Of a DNA stretch of 64,000 bases, positions 1-6,804 are shown one piece after another. Position 1 is the first letter of the stretch. Each line of letters starts with the position of its first letter. Source of the DNA: Dactylosporangium fulvum (GTDB taxonomy: Bacteria > Actinomycetota > Actinomycetes > Mycobacteriales > Micromonosporaceae); contig NZ_CP073720.1 in assembly GCF_025137375.1 (NCBI RefSeq), forward strand, positions 6,782,501 through 6,846,500, in the 5' to 3' direction. The notes below the pieces were generated by a model, which was not told the DNA's origin, did no database searches, and saw only the letters and a list, made by a program, of their open reading frames with translations. A program made the translations under genes and the position numbers.

Positions 1-247
1 CTCGATCGCCGCGCCGATGCTGGAACTGTCCTCCACCACAGCCATCAAGCACGCGGTCGCCGCCGGCAGCGGCCCGGCGGTGCTGAGCTCGCTCGCCGTC
101 ACGACGGAACTCGCCACCGCCACCCTCGCCGCCGTGCCCGTCGCCGGACTTCCGCTGCGGCGCAGCCTGCGGGTCGTGTGGCCGAACGGCCGGCAGCTCA
201 CCGGCCCGGCCCGCGACCTGTACACCATCGCCCGCCGTGCCGGATGA
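1..247 (+). CDS. LysR-family regulator, C-terminal part (5' end outside window)
   Basis: The reading frame is open from the window edge to a TGA at 245-247, so only the last ~82 residues are present. The segment with AAGSGPAVLSSLAV followed by a beta-strand ending in PLRRSLRVVW and then LTGPARDLYTIAR is the usual final part of a LysR substrate-binding domain. The helix-turn-helix and most of the effector domain lie outside the window, so the target and effector cannot be guessed. Confidence 0.75.
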   Translation, partial: SIAAPMLELSSTTAIKHAVAAGSGPAVLSSLAVTTELATATLAAVPVAGLPLRRSLRVVWPNGRQLTGPARDLYTIARRAG

Positions 248-275
248 GGTCACCTCTTGCGGCGGCGGGCGCCCG

Positions 276-494
276 TCATCGATCGGACGGCGCCGTGGCC
301 TGCGACGTGCACCTGGGACAGCCGTGGGGGCCGCCGGTCGACTGCGTGCCGACCCAGCCGTGCCTGCGGAACAAGCTCCACGCGAGATCCCAGTTGTGCA
401 GGTTGGCGCCGAGATTGTCCACGGTCATGCCGCAGCCGTCACACACAAGACTGAAGTCGACACCGTCGGCTGCGTACAACGCCGTCACGTACAA
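276..494 (-). CDS. small four-cysteine protein, probable zinc ribbon
   Basis: This 72-residue frame is not a shadow of any neighbour. It reads as a real small protein: CDGC near residue 18, a tryptophan-rich middle (NLGANLHNWDLAWSLFRRHGW) and a second CPRC about 40 residues later. Two CxxC pairs suggest a structural zinc site. The minus strand carries GGGAGG at 504-499, four bases before a TTG start at 494 and ten before a GTG at 488, so either start is possible. The function is unknown to me. It lies between the LysR end and the STAS gene, on the opposite strand. Confidence 0.55.
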   Translation of the reverse strand: MYVTALYAADGVDFSLVCDGCGMTVDNLGANLHNWDLAWSLFRRHGWVGTQSTGGPHGCPRCTSQATAPSDR

Positions 495-732
495 AGCCTC
501 CCTGGCAGATCCGCTCGACCGGGCCGCCGCCCATCCTGGCCGCCGGTCATGGAGACGATCAGGCGAATTTATGACGATCCAACGACATTCAGCGGCCGGG
601 CCGGACAGCCCGCCCGCGGTCGCCTCACCTGCGCGGTGTGCCGTTCATCGGGCGCCGGCGCCCACGCGTTTCGTCATGGGATTGCCATTGAAGTGCGAAC
701 CTTCCGCCACAGTCGGGCGAGACGCTGCAGCA

Positions 733-1104
733 ATGTATGCGGAACAGGCCGGACTTGGGCGTACCGAACGACCGGCGCAGGGCGTGGGGCCGGACCCAAC
801 CGTGCCGACCGTGGAGGTGCTCGTCACCGAGCGGCTGGACGTGGCGGCGTTGCGCCACTGCCAGGCGATGCTCGCGCAGGCGCTGGACCTGCGTCCCGAG
901 CACCTCGTCGTCGATCTGGCCGCCTGCACCGGCATCGACGCGACGGGAATCGGCATGCTGCTCGACGCGCACCGGGCGCAGTTGCGGCAGGGACGCCGGC
1001 TGACGCTGCGCACCGTGCCGCCCCAGGTCTGGCGCATGTTCGTCCTCGCCCGTGTCGACCACGTGTTCACGATCGAGGCCCCGGACGACCGCACTCCCGG
1101 GTGA
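733..1104 (+). CDS. STAS-domain protein (anti-sigma factor antagonist type)
   Basis: The 123-residue product carries a STAS fold. A strand (VEVLVTERLDVAAL) is followed by a helix, the core strand LVVDLAACTGID, the loop DATGIGMLLDAHRAQ and the final strand LTLRTVP. STAS antagonists bind anti-sigma kinases and are switched by phosphorylation at a Ser/Thr near the DSSG position; here that position reads DATG, so a Thr is available. The frame is open far upstream, but similarity starts only after residue ~25. ATG 733 is preferred, and 676 (ATG) and 784 (GTG) are alternatives. No anti-sigma partner is adjacent. Confidence 0.6.
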   Translation: MYAEQAGLGRTERPAQGVGPDPTVPTVEVLVTERLDVAALRHCQAMLAQALDLRPEHLVVDLAACTGIDATGIGMLLDAHRAQLRQGRRLTLRTVPPQVWRMFVLARVDHVFTIEAPDDRTPG

Positions 1105-1203
1105 CCGGTCACGGCGCTGCGTGCGGCCGACGCGCGACCGGCCCGTCCGTCGCGCGGCGGCGACCGGGGCCGGCGGCGTAGATGCCCGGTGCCGGCGCGG
1201 CGG

Positions 1204-1893
1204 TCACGATCGCTCACCCCCGGTGCAGCAGCCGTCGTCGCAGCCGTCGTCGACACCCGGCGCGCAGCAGGTCTCACCGCGCCATGCCGCACGTCCCTCC
1301 GTCACCGCGACGGCGGCGATGACCAGGGCCGCGAGCGGATCGGCCCACCACCAGCCGAACAGTGCGTTGGCCGCCAGCCCGACGAGCAGGACCGCCGACA
1401 GCCAGGTGCACAGCAGGGTCTGCCTGGAGTCGGCCACGGCGGAGGCCGAGCCGAGTTCGCGGCCGGCGCGGCGTTGAGCGGCGGACAGGACCGGCATCAC
1501 GGCGAGGGAGACCGCCGCCAGGATGAGCCCGAGGGTGGAGTGTTCGGCCCGGTCGGCGCCGAACAGTGCCCGGACCGACTCGACGGTGACGTAGGCGGCG
1601 AGGGCGTAGAACGACACCGCGATGATCCGCAGCGCGGTGCGTTCGCGCCGTTGGTGGTCGGGGCCGGAGAACTGCCACGCGACCGCGGCCGCGGAGGCGA
1701 CCTCGATGACCGAGTCGAGGCCGAAGCCGATCAGCGCCGTCGACGAGGCGTGGGCGCCGGCGGTGATCGCGACAACGGCTTCGACGATGTTGTAGGTGAT
1801 GGTCGCGGCGACGAACCACCGGACCTGCCGGACGAGCGCGGCCCGGCGGGTCGGTGACGGTCCTGCCGATGCGCGCGGTAGCGGGTATCCCAT
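1204..1893 (-). CDS. cation diffusion facilitator (CDF) family metal exporter
   Basis: About 229 residues with roughly six hydrophobic segments. Two acidic CDF signature regions are visible: GFGLDSVIEVASA in the second membrane segment and VADSRQTLLCTW in a later one; in CDF proteins these Asp residues bind the transported divalent cation. The C-terminus lacks the usual long cytosolic domain and ends in a Cys-rich tail (CCAPGVDDGCDDGCC) that could bind soft metal. ATG 1893 overlaps the stop of the CmtR-like gene (TGATG), so the two are translationally coupled; in-frame ATG 1902 is also possible. The context indicates Cd/Pb/Zn efflux under control of the ArsR protein. Confidence 0.8.
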   Translation of the reverse strand: MGYPLPRASAGPSPTRRAALVRQVRWFVAATITYNIVEAVVAITAGAHASSTALIGFGLDSVIEVASAAAVAWQFSGPDHQRRERTALRIIAVSFYALAAYVTVESVRALFGADRAEHSTLGLILAAVSLAVMPVLSAAQRRAGRELGSASAVADSRQTLLCTWLSAVLLVGLAANALFGWWWADPLAALVIAAVAVTEGRAAWRGETCCAPGVDDGCDDGCCTGGERS

Positions 1894-2240
1894 CAGCAGC
1901 ATCCGTCGGCCTCGGCGGCCGGGCACGCGGCCGGGTCGACCGCGAGGACCAGGCCGAGCAGGTCACCCAGGGCGTGTGCGAGCCGTGGGTCGGCGAGTTC
2001 GTATCGGGACCGGCGACCTTCGGGCACGGCGACGACGAGGCCGCAGCCGCGAAGGCAGGACAGGTGGTTGGACAGGTTCTGCCGGGTAGTGCCCAGCAGG
2101 TCGGCGAGCTCGGCAGGATAGCCGGGTCCCTCGCGCAGGGCGAGCAGCAGCCGGGCCCGGACCGGGTCGGACAGGGCATGGCCGAAGCGGGCGAGAACCT
2201 GCCCGTGCGTCAGCGTCTCCATCAGCTGACAGTACATCAA
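1893..2240 (-). CDS. cmtR: CmtR-like ArsR/SmtB Cd(II)/Pb(II)-sensing repressor
   Basis: A 115-residue winged-helix ArsR protein. The recognition-helix region reads SNHLSCLRGCGLVVAVPEG, carrying the two cysteines of CmtR from Mycobacterium tuberculosis (family knowledge: Cys57 and Cys61), and the tail LAVDPAACP supplies a Cys where CmtR has Cys102. The first residues MMYC also match CmtR's MLTC, which supports start 2240 over the internal ATG at residue 7. CmtR-type repressors leave DNA when Cd or Pb binds. It is the first gene of a coupled pair with the CDF exporter. The Cys-rich end (ADGCC) may bind metal as well. Confidence 0.85.
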   Translation of the reverse strand: MMYCQLMETLTHGQVLARFGHALSDPVRARLLLALREGPGYPAELADLLGTTRQNLSNHLSCLRGCGLVVAVPEGRRSRYELADPRLAHALGDLLGLVLAVDPAACPAAEADGCC

Positions 2241-2275
2241 ATTATGAATACAGGGAATGATGAACTATTACGTCG
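2225..2275. promoter_or_regulatory. AT-rich promoter/operator of the cmtR-CDF pair
   Basis: The 50 bases before and around the cmtR start contain the only AT-rich stretch in this part of the window (ACATCAAATTATGAATACAG, then GAATGATGAACTATTACG). CATCA at the left and TGATG at the right form a spaced inverted repeat. ArsR/CmtR repressors usually bind such imperfect palindromes over their own promoter, so autoregulation is likely. The exact operator is inferred, not proven. Confidence 0.45.
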
Positions 2276-2290
2276 GGCGCCGCAGCCCGG

Positions 2291-2611
2291 TCAACCGCAC
2301 CCTGCGCAGCCGCAGCCGGCTCCGGCGGCGGCAGCACGCCGGGCACTGCGGCGGCGGTGCAGCCACCACATCCCCGAGGCGGCTGCGGCCAGACCGGCAG
2401 CGACGGCGAGCAGGGTCTTCTCGAGCACCGCGGCGCCCGCTCCGGTGACGACACCGGCGGCGACGAGCAGCGGAACGGCGCAGCAGGCCGCGCAGGCCAG
2501 CGCGGCAAGACCGCCGGTGATCTTGCTGCGGGTCGGCGGTGCGGTGTCGGCCACCGGCGTGCGGTGGTGGCCGACGTGGCTGGTGGCGGACTGCTGGACG
2601 GGCAGGCTCAT
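2291..2611 (-). CDS. MerT-like small membrane protein with Cys-rich tail
   Basis: A 106-residue protein with two membrane segments. The first contains LAALACAACCAVPLLVAAG, resembling the CC pair in the first helix of MerT-type mercuric transporters. The second is followed by basic residues and then a terminal GCGCAGCG motif that could hand metal on. GGAGA seven bases before ATG 2611 supports the start. It lies between the CC-motif protein (2685) and cmtR on the same strand, so it fits a heavy-metal handling operon. No MerA or MerB is present in the window. Confidence 0.6.
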   Translation of the reverse strand: MSLPVQQSATSHVGHHRTPVADTAPPTRSKITGGLAALACAACCAVPLLVAAGVVTGAGAAVLEKTLLAVAAGLAAAASGMWWLHRRRSARRAAAAGAGCGCAGCG

Positions 2612-2684
2612 GTCGGGTCTCCGTCGGGACGGTCGGCGTTCTGATGGACAGTTGCGGGCGTCGACGATTTCGGGACGTGTGCGG

Positions 2685-3056
2685 TCACGGCGTCCGATCG
2701 GCCGAGACCGCCCCGGCCCGCGCGGTGAGGGAGGCCAGCACGTCGGCGTGCCGGGCCGGCACCCGCACGTCGAGGGTCAGCGCCTCGCCGCCGGCGGCCG
2801 GCCCGGGTGTGACGGTGAACGTGAAGAACGAGCAGCACGCGGCTTCCCGCGCGGTCAGGTCCCGCACCGTCGCCGCCAGGCCGGCCGGGCCGGTCAACAG
2901 CATCCGGGCATGCGTCGGGCCGACCGGCTCGACGCCCCGCACGGCGGTGGCGAACAGGGCGTCGAACTCGGCCAGTCGCGGTGCGGGCCGGAGTCGGCGC
3001 GCGGCGCCCCGGGTTCCGGCTGCCGCTCCAGCACGCCCTGCGCGAGCTGGAGTCAT
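2685..3056 (-). CDS. conserved protein of heavy-metal clusters with CCSFFTFTV motif
   Basis: About 123 residues; the conserved part starts near RLAEFDALFA and ends in a beta-rich segment. The block LTAREAACCSFFTFTV, with paired cysteines, is typical of an uncharacterised actinobacterial family I associate from memory with ArsR, MerT and mercury-resistance genes. The start is uncertain; ATG 3056 gives a normal length for the family. It is divergent from the methyltransferase at 3134 and 73 bp upstream of the MerT-like gene, and is probably co-transcribed with it. A thiol-based metal-binding role is inferred only. Confidence 0.6.
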   Translation of the reverse strand: MTPARAGRAGAAAGTRGAARRLRPAPRLAEFDALFATAVRGVEPVGPTHARMLLTGPAGLAATVRDLTAREAACCSFFTFTVTPGPAAGGEALTLDVRVPARHADVLASLTARAGAVSADRTP

Positions 3057-3133
3057 GGGCGTGATCGGTGCGGCCGCCTCGTCCGCTGTGGATTGTTCTT
3101 TCCCCACCCACCGACCTCGGAAGGACCAGCGTG

Positions 3134-3760
3134 ATGACCGGTGAAACCGCGATCTCGAGACAGCGCCGGTTCTGGGACCGGGCCGCGCCGAGCTACGACA
3201 GGCAGATCGCGCTCTTCGAGAAGATCCAGTTCGGTGGCGGCCGGGAGTGGCTCGGTGCGCGCGCACGCGGCCGCGTGCTGGAGGTCGCGATCGGCACCGG
3301 GCGGAACCTGCCGCACTACCCGGCCGACGCCGAGATCACCGGGATCGAGCTGAGCCCGGCCATGCTCGGCTTCGCCGAGCAGCGCGCGACCGACCTCGGC
3401 CGCGCCGTGAACCTGCGCGAGGGTGACGCCGAGCGGCTGTCGTTCGCGGACGCGTCCTTCGACACGGTGGTCTGCGCACTGTCGCTGTGCACCATCCCCG
3501 ATCCGGCCGCGGCGATCGGTGAGATGCGGCGCGTCCTCGTGCCGGGCGGCAGGTTGCTGCTGCTGGACCACATCGGCAGCACCTGGCCGCCGATCCGCGC
3601 CGCGCAGTGGCTGCTCGAGCGCATCACCATCCCGGCGGTCGGTGAGCACTTCACCCGGCGCCAGCTGCCGCTGGTCGAAGCGGCCGGGTTCCGGATCGTC
3701 GAGGTCGAGCGGCTCAAGGCCGGCACCGTGGAACGCATCCACGCGATCAAGCCCGCGTGA
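3134..3760 (+). CDS. class I SAM-dependent methyltransferase (UbiE/METTL7-like)
   Basis: A 208-residue enzyme with the SAM-binding motif VLEVAIGTGRNLPHYP, the acidic ribose-binding strand GIELSPAML, and the later motifs DTVVCALSLCTIPDP and LVPGGRLLLLDHI. It is a stand-alone Rossmann methyltransferase of the Methyltransf_11 type. The substrate is not evident; related stand-alone enzymes act on small molecules, quinones or lipids. AAGGA at 3121-3125 is placed for ATG 3134 (GTG 3131 is an alternative). It is divergent from the metal cluster and shares the short intergenic region with it. Confidence 0.8.
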   Translation: MTGETAISRQRRFWDRAAPSYDRQIALFEKIQFGGGREWLGARARGRVLEVAIGTGRNLPHYPADAEITGIELSPAMLGFAEQRATDLGRAVNLREGDAERLSFADASFDTVVCALSLCTIPDPAAAIGEMRRVLVPGGRLLLLDHIGSTWPPIRAAQWLLERITIPAVGEHFTRRQLPLVEAAGFRIVEVERLKAGTVERIHAIKPA

Positions 3761-3769
3761 TCCACGGCG

Positions 3770-3939
3770 TCATGTCGCGACCGGGTGCCCGGCCAGCCGC
3801 CACTCGACCACGCCGTCGATGAGGCGTGTCGCGCGGCGGCCGTGCCGGCGAGCCGGTAGAAGATCTTCGTCCCCTCCCGGCGGGTGGCGACCAGACCGGC
3901 CTGCTTGAGCGTCTGCAGGCCGCCCTCAAACGCGCCGAC
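3770..3939 (-). pseudogene. ArsR-family regulator remnant (truncated and frameshifted)
   Basis: The minus-strand frame between about 3939 and 3844 reads LQTLKQAGLVATRREGTKIF followed by YRLAG, the recognition helix and wing of ArsR repressors. The part before it, with the first helices and a start codon, is missing. After YRLAG the sequence continues plausibly only in another frame (RRATRLIDGVVEWRLAGH), to a stop at 3772-3770. It therefore looks like a decayed ArsR gene, plausibly once part of the adjacent metal-resistance genes. Confidence 0.5.
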
Positions 3940-3991
3940 GCCTCGACATGCTGCGGCGGTTCTTCGCCGATCCGGCCGGGGAAGTCGTGGA

Positions 3992-4528
3992 GTGGACAAA
4001 AAGCAGGCCGGCGATGTCGCGTTCAACAACCTCCCGGCGCACGTGTCGGGCATGGTGAAGCGGCTGATGGGCATCCTGCCGAGCGCAGGGGCGCTGATCA
4101 CCCAGCCCGTGTTCACCGCCGTGGCCGCGATCCAGCGCGACGGCCGCCCGCTCGAGCTCCGGCTGGCGATCCACGAGCCGCCGCTGGACAAGCTGGGCCA
4201 GGTGCTGCCGGCACCCGGCGAGGGGAACTACCTCGCCGATCCCGCCCTCGCCGAGTACCGCAGAGCGATGCGCCAGTACGGCGGCACGGCGACCGTCGAC
4301 AAGCTCCCGTTCGTCGGCGAGCCGCGCGTCAACACGGGCTGGACCGTCACCGCCTACGACCCCGCCAAGGGTTACCTGCTGGTGGTGTCGGCCTCCCCCG
4401 GCAGCCGGGCGGAACAGTTCGCGCCCGACGTTCCCGACGCCACCATGGTCCGGGTGCTCGACAACGCGTACCGGCTCGCGGCGACCAAGGCGAACACCAT
4501 GCTGGGCGCCCGGTTCCACGTGGCGTAG
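3992..4528 (+). CDS. uncharacterised protein
   Basis: A 178-residue product from GTG 3992, just past the ArsR remnant. The frame continues upstream, but that part is low-complexity shadow sequence. There is no signal peptide or membrane segment. The middle (QPVFTAVAAIQRDGRPLELR; PFVGEPRVNTGWTVTAYDPA) looks like a mixed alpha/beta soluble domain. I do not recognise the family. It is followed 52 bp later by the YcxB-like gene on the same strand. Confidence 0.5.
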   Translation: MDKKQAGDVAFNNLPAHVSGMVKRLMGILPSAGALITQPVFTAVAAIQRDGRPLELRLAIHEPPLDKLGQVLPAPGEGNYLADPALAEYRRAMRQYGGTATVDKLPFVGEPRVNTGWTVTAYDPAKGYLLVVSASPGSRAEQFAPDVPDATMVRVLDNAYRLAATKANTMLGARFHVA

Positions 4529-4580
4529 CCGGGTCCGGACGCCCCGGTATCCTGGTGCGTTGCCGACCACAGGAGTCCAC

Positions 4581-5102
4581 GTGCACATCCGGTTCGACGT
4601 TCCCGCCGATCCCGCCTACGCCGTGCGGGTCGCCGGCGTGATGAGCGGCCTGTATCTGCGCAAGTTCCGTTACATCGGGCTGGGACTGGTGGTGGTCGGT
4701 CTGGTCGGCCTCGTCGTGCCGCTGCCGAACCGCGACACGGGGATCGGAGCCACCCCGGTCTTCACCACGATCATCGTCGTCGGGGTGCTGTCCATCCTGT
4801 TTCCGTTGTGGATGCGGCATTCCACCCGCCGTCGCGCCGCCGGGCTCGCCGTCGACGGCAGCTACGACATCACCGACGACAACATCATGATGCGCAGCGG
4901 CACCGAGAGCCAGGGCATCGCCTGGGAAGGCGTGAGCCGAGTGGTCGAGACCCCGGACTTCTGGGTCGTGTACGTCGGCAGGATCGCCTCGACGGTCATC
5001 CCGCGACAGCTCATGGCACCGCACGACGAGCGGACCCTGCGCGCGTTCCTGGTCGAGCGCGGCAGCCTCCCCGCCGACGGCCGCACCGGCCAGCAGGCGT
5101 AG
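4581..5102 (+). CDS. YcxB-like membrane protein
   Basis: A 173-residue protein: a short N-terminal strand, two membrane segments (residues ~25-45 and ~57-78) and a C-terminal cytosolic domain. That domain has the pattern expected of YcxB-like proteins (SYDITDDNIMMRSGTESQGI, then WEGVSRVVETPDFWVVY and IPRQLM). AGGAG six bases before GTG 4581 decides the start over the TTG at 4560. The molecular role of the family is unknown. It has its own position after the gene at 3992 and may be co-transcribed with it. Confidence 0.65.
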   Translation: MHIRFDVPADPAYAVRVAGVMSGLYLRKFRYIGLGLVVVGLVGLVVPLPNRDTGIGATPVFTTIIVVGVLSILFPLWMRHSTRRRAAGLAVDGSYDITDDNIMMRSGTESQGIAWEGVSRVVETPDFWVVYVGRIASTVIPRQLMAPHDERTLRAFLVERGSLPADGRTGQQA

Positions 5103-5168
5103 CGCACCCGGCAGGCACCGGCCGGCCAGGCCGGGGTCCCACGACGGCACCCCGGCCTGGCCCGCAGC

Positions 5169-5954
5169 TCACGGGGTCGAATCGGCGCTCAGCGGTACAC
5201 CGGTCAGGTCGGCGCACAGCGCCAGCAGTTCGTCCAGCAGTACCGGATCGCGGCTGCCGTCGGTTGGCTGCCAGTCGCGTTTCGTGAAGTAGCGACCGGA
5301 GACCAGTGCGTCCGGCTCGTCGCTGGTTGCGAGCCAGGCCAGCGTCCGGGCGGCTTCGACCGGATCCGTCGGCGCGTCGGGCCCGCCCATCCTGGTGCGC
5401 ACCCAGCCCGGATCCACCGCGTTGCTCAGCGCGTCCGGCCAGCGCCGCGCAACCGCGAACGCGAGCAGCAGGCAGTGCAGCTTCGACGTGCTGTACGCCT
5501 CGAAGCCATTCCACGGGCGCGTTTCGTAGTTCACGTCGCCCAGGTCGGCGACACCGTCGGCGGCGAGCGCCGAGGAGATGAAAACCAGCCGCCCCGGACG
5601 TGGCATCAGCGCCGTCAACAGGTACGGCGCGAGGACGTTGACCTGGAACGTCGATTCCAGGCCGTCCTCGGTCAGTGCCCGTTCCGAGCTGTCCAGCCGG
5701 GCGATCCCGGCATTGTGCACCACGGCGTCGAACCGCCCGAAGGAGGCCAGGGTCGCCGCGAGTGACCTGGTCTCGCCGAGCGAGGCAAGGTCGCCGACCA
5801 CCACACCGACCGCGGCCGGAACCGCGGCCTTGGCCACCGCCGCCCGCTCCTCGTTGCGGGCGTGCAGGACGACCCGGTGCCCGTCGGCCGCGAGCCGCAG
5901 GGCTGTTTGCAGGCCGATACCGTCGGCCGATCCGGTCACGAGAATATCGGTCAC
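5169..5954 (-). CDS. short-chain dehydrogenase/reductase
   Basis: About 261 residues from GTG 5954. It shows the SDR cofactor motif TGSADGIG at residues 7-14, the conserved VHNAGIA, and the catalytic YSTSK with an upstream serine (VFISSAL). The C-terminal part (VDPGWVRTRMGGPDAPTDP) resembles the retinol dehydrogenase/protochlorophyllide reductase-like SDRs. NADP(H) or NAD(H) use cannot be decided by eye. The substrate is unknown. It is the first of a leftward run, with the methyltransferase at 6066 on the same strand upstream. Confidence 0.8.
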   Translation of the reverse strand: MTDILVTGSADGIGLQTALRLAADGHRVVLHARNEERAAVAKAAVPAAVGVVVGDLASLGETRSLAATLASFGRFDAVVHNAGIARLDSSERALTEDGLESTFQVNVLAPYLLTALMPRPGRLVFISSALAADGVADLGDVNYETRPWNGFEAYSTSKLHCLLLAFAVARRWPDALSNAVDPGWVRTRMGGPDAPTDPVEAARTLAWLATSDEPDALVSGRYFTKRDWQPTDGSRDPVLLDELLALCADLTGVPLSADSTP

Positions 5955-6065
5955 AACATCCACCGTCGTTTGTGCATTGTTTTCCCATCTGACGTTGAGG
6001 CGTCGATGGTCGCAGCCGGGAGTTGTGATCCATTTGCAGCACAATTGCGGGTGACTGGTCCGCCC

Positions 6066-6698
6066 TCAGAAGTCGTCCTTCTTGACCAGCATGTGGGCCT
6101 GCTGGCTCCGTTCGGTGTCGTCGGGCTCGCGCAGGAGCTGGGCGACCATGCGGAAGCCGGCCGCCCGCAGCAACGACGCGACGAGCTCGGGTGGCTGACG
6201 GTGGAAGTCGAGCGACACCGTGCTGCCGAAGCCCTCGGTGATGTGCCGGGTCTCGGTGCGGACCTGGAACCCGATCAGCAGATGGCCGCCGGGAGCCAGC
6301 ACGCGGTGGAACTCGGCGAACACCGCGGGCAGGTCCTTCGGCGGGGTGTTCACGATGCTGTACCAGGCGAGCACGCCGCCGAGCTGGCCCTCCGGCAGGT
6401 CCAGAGCGGTCATCGTGCCCACGTCGAACGACAGGTGCGGATGGGCGCGGCGGGCGACGGCGACCATGCCGGGCGACAGGTCGATGCCGAAGACGTCGAG
6501 GCCGAGCTTGTGCAGGTAAGCGGTGGTGTTGCCGGGACCGCAGCCGAGGTCGGCGACCGGGCCGTCGACCAGTTCCGCGAACACGGCGAGCATCGCCCGG
6601 CTGAACGGCTTGAAGTCCAGCCCGTTGCGGGCCTCCTCGGCGTAGGCCTCGGCGACCGTGGTCCACGACTCGCGGGTCGAGTCCAGATAGTCGGTCAC
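6066..6698 (-). CDS. class I SAM-dependent methyltransferase
   Basis: A 210-residue methyltransferase: N-terminal helix TRESWTTVAEAYAEEARN, motif I VADLGCGPGNTTAYL, motif II GIDLSPGMVAVARRA and motif IV LAWYSIVNTPP. It belongs to the Methyltransf_25/11 group of small-molecule enzymes. GGAGG on the minus strand precedes GTG 6698 by about nine bases and sets the start; the longer frame upstream is not convincing. The substrate is unknown. It lies 111 bp upstream of the SDR on the same strand. Confidence 0.8.
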   Translation of the reverse strand: MTDYLDSTRESWTTVAEAYAEEARNGLDFKPFSRAMLAVFAELVDGPVADLGCGPGNTTAYLHKLGLDVFGIDLSPGMVAVARRAHPHLSFDVGTMTALDLPEGQLGGVLAWYSIVNTPPKDLPAVFAEFHRVLAPGGHLLIGFQVRTETRHITEGFGSTVSLDFHRQPPELVASLLRAAGFRMVAQLLREPDDTERSQQAHMLVKKDDF

Positions 6699-6804
6699 GC
6701 CGTGGCACCTCCGGAGTCGAGCCGGCCGACGAGGTCCAGGCCCCGGCGGGACGGCGGTCCGATCACCCGCGCATGCTACGGGAACCGTTCCGGGCACGTC
6801 ACGG

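Noticed and set aside
178..732. long plus-strand open frame leading into the STAS gene
   Set aside because: The translation before residue ~166 is low-complexity Arg/Pro/Ala-rich and shows no family resemblance, and it overlaps a better minus-strand gene.
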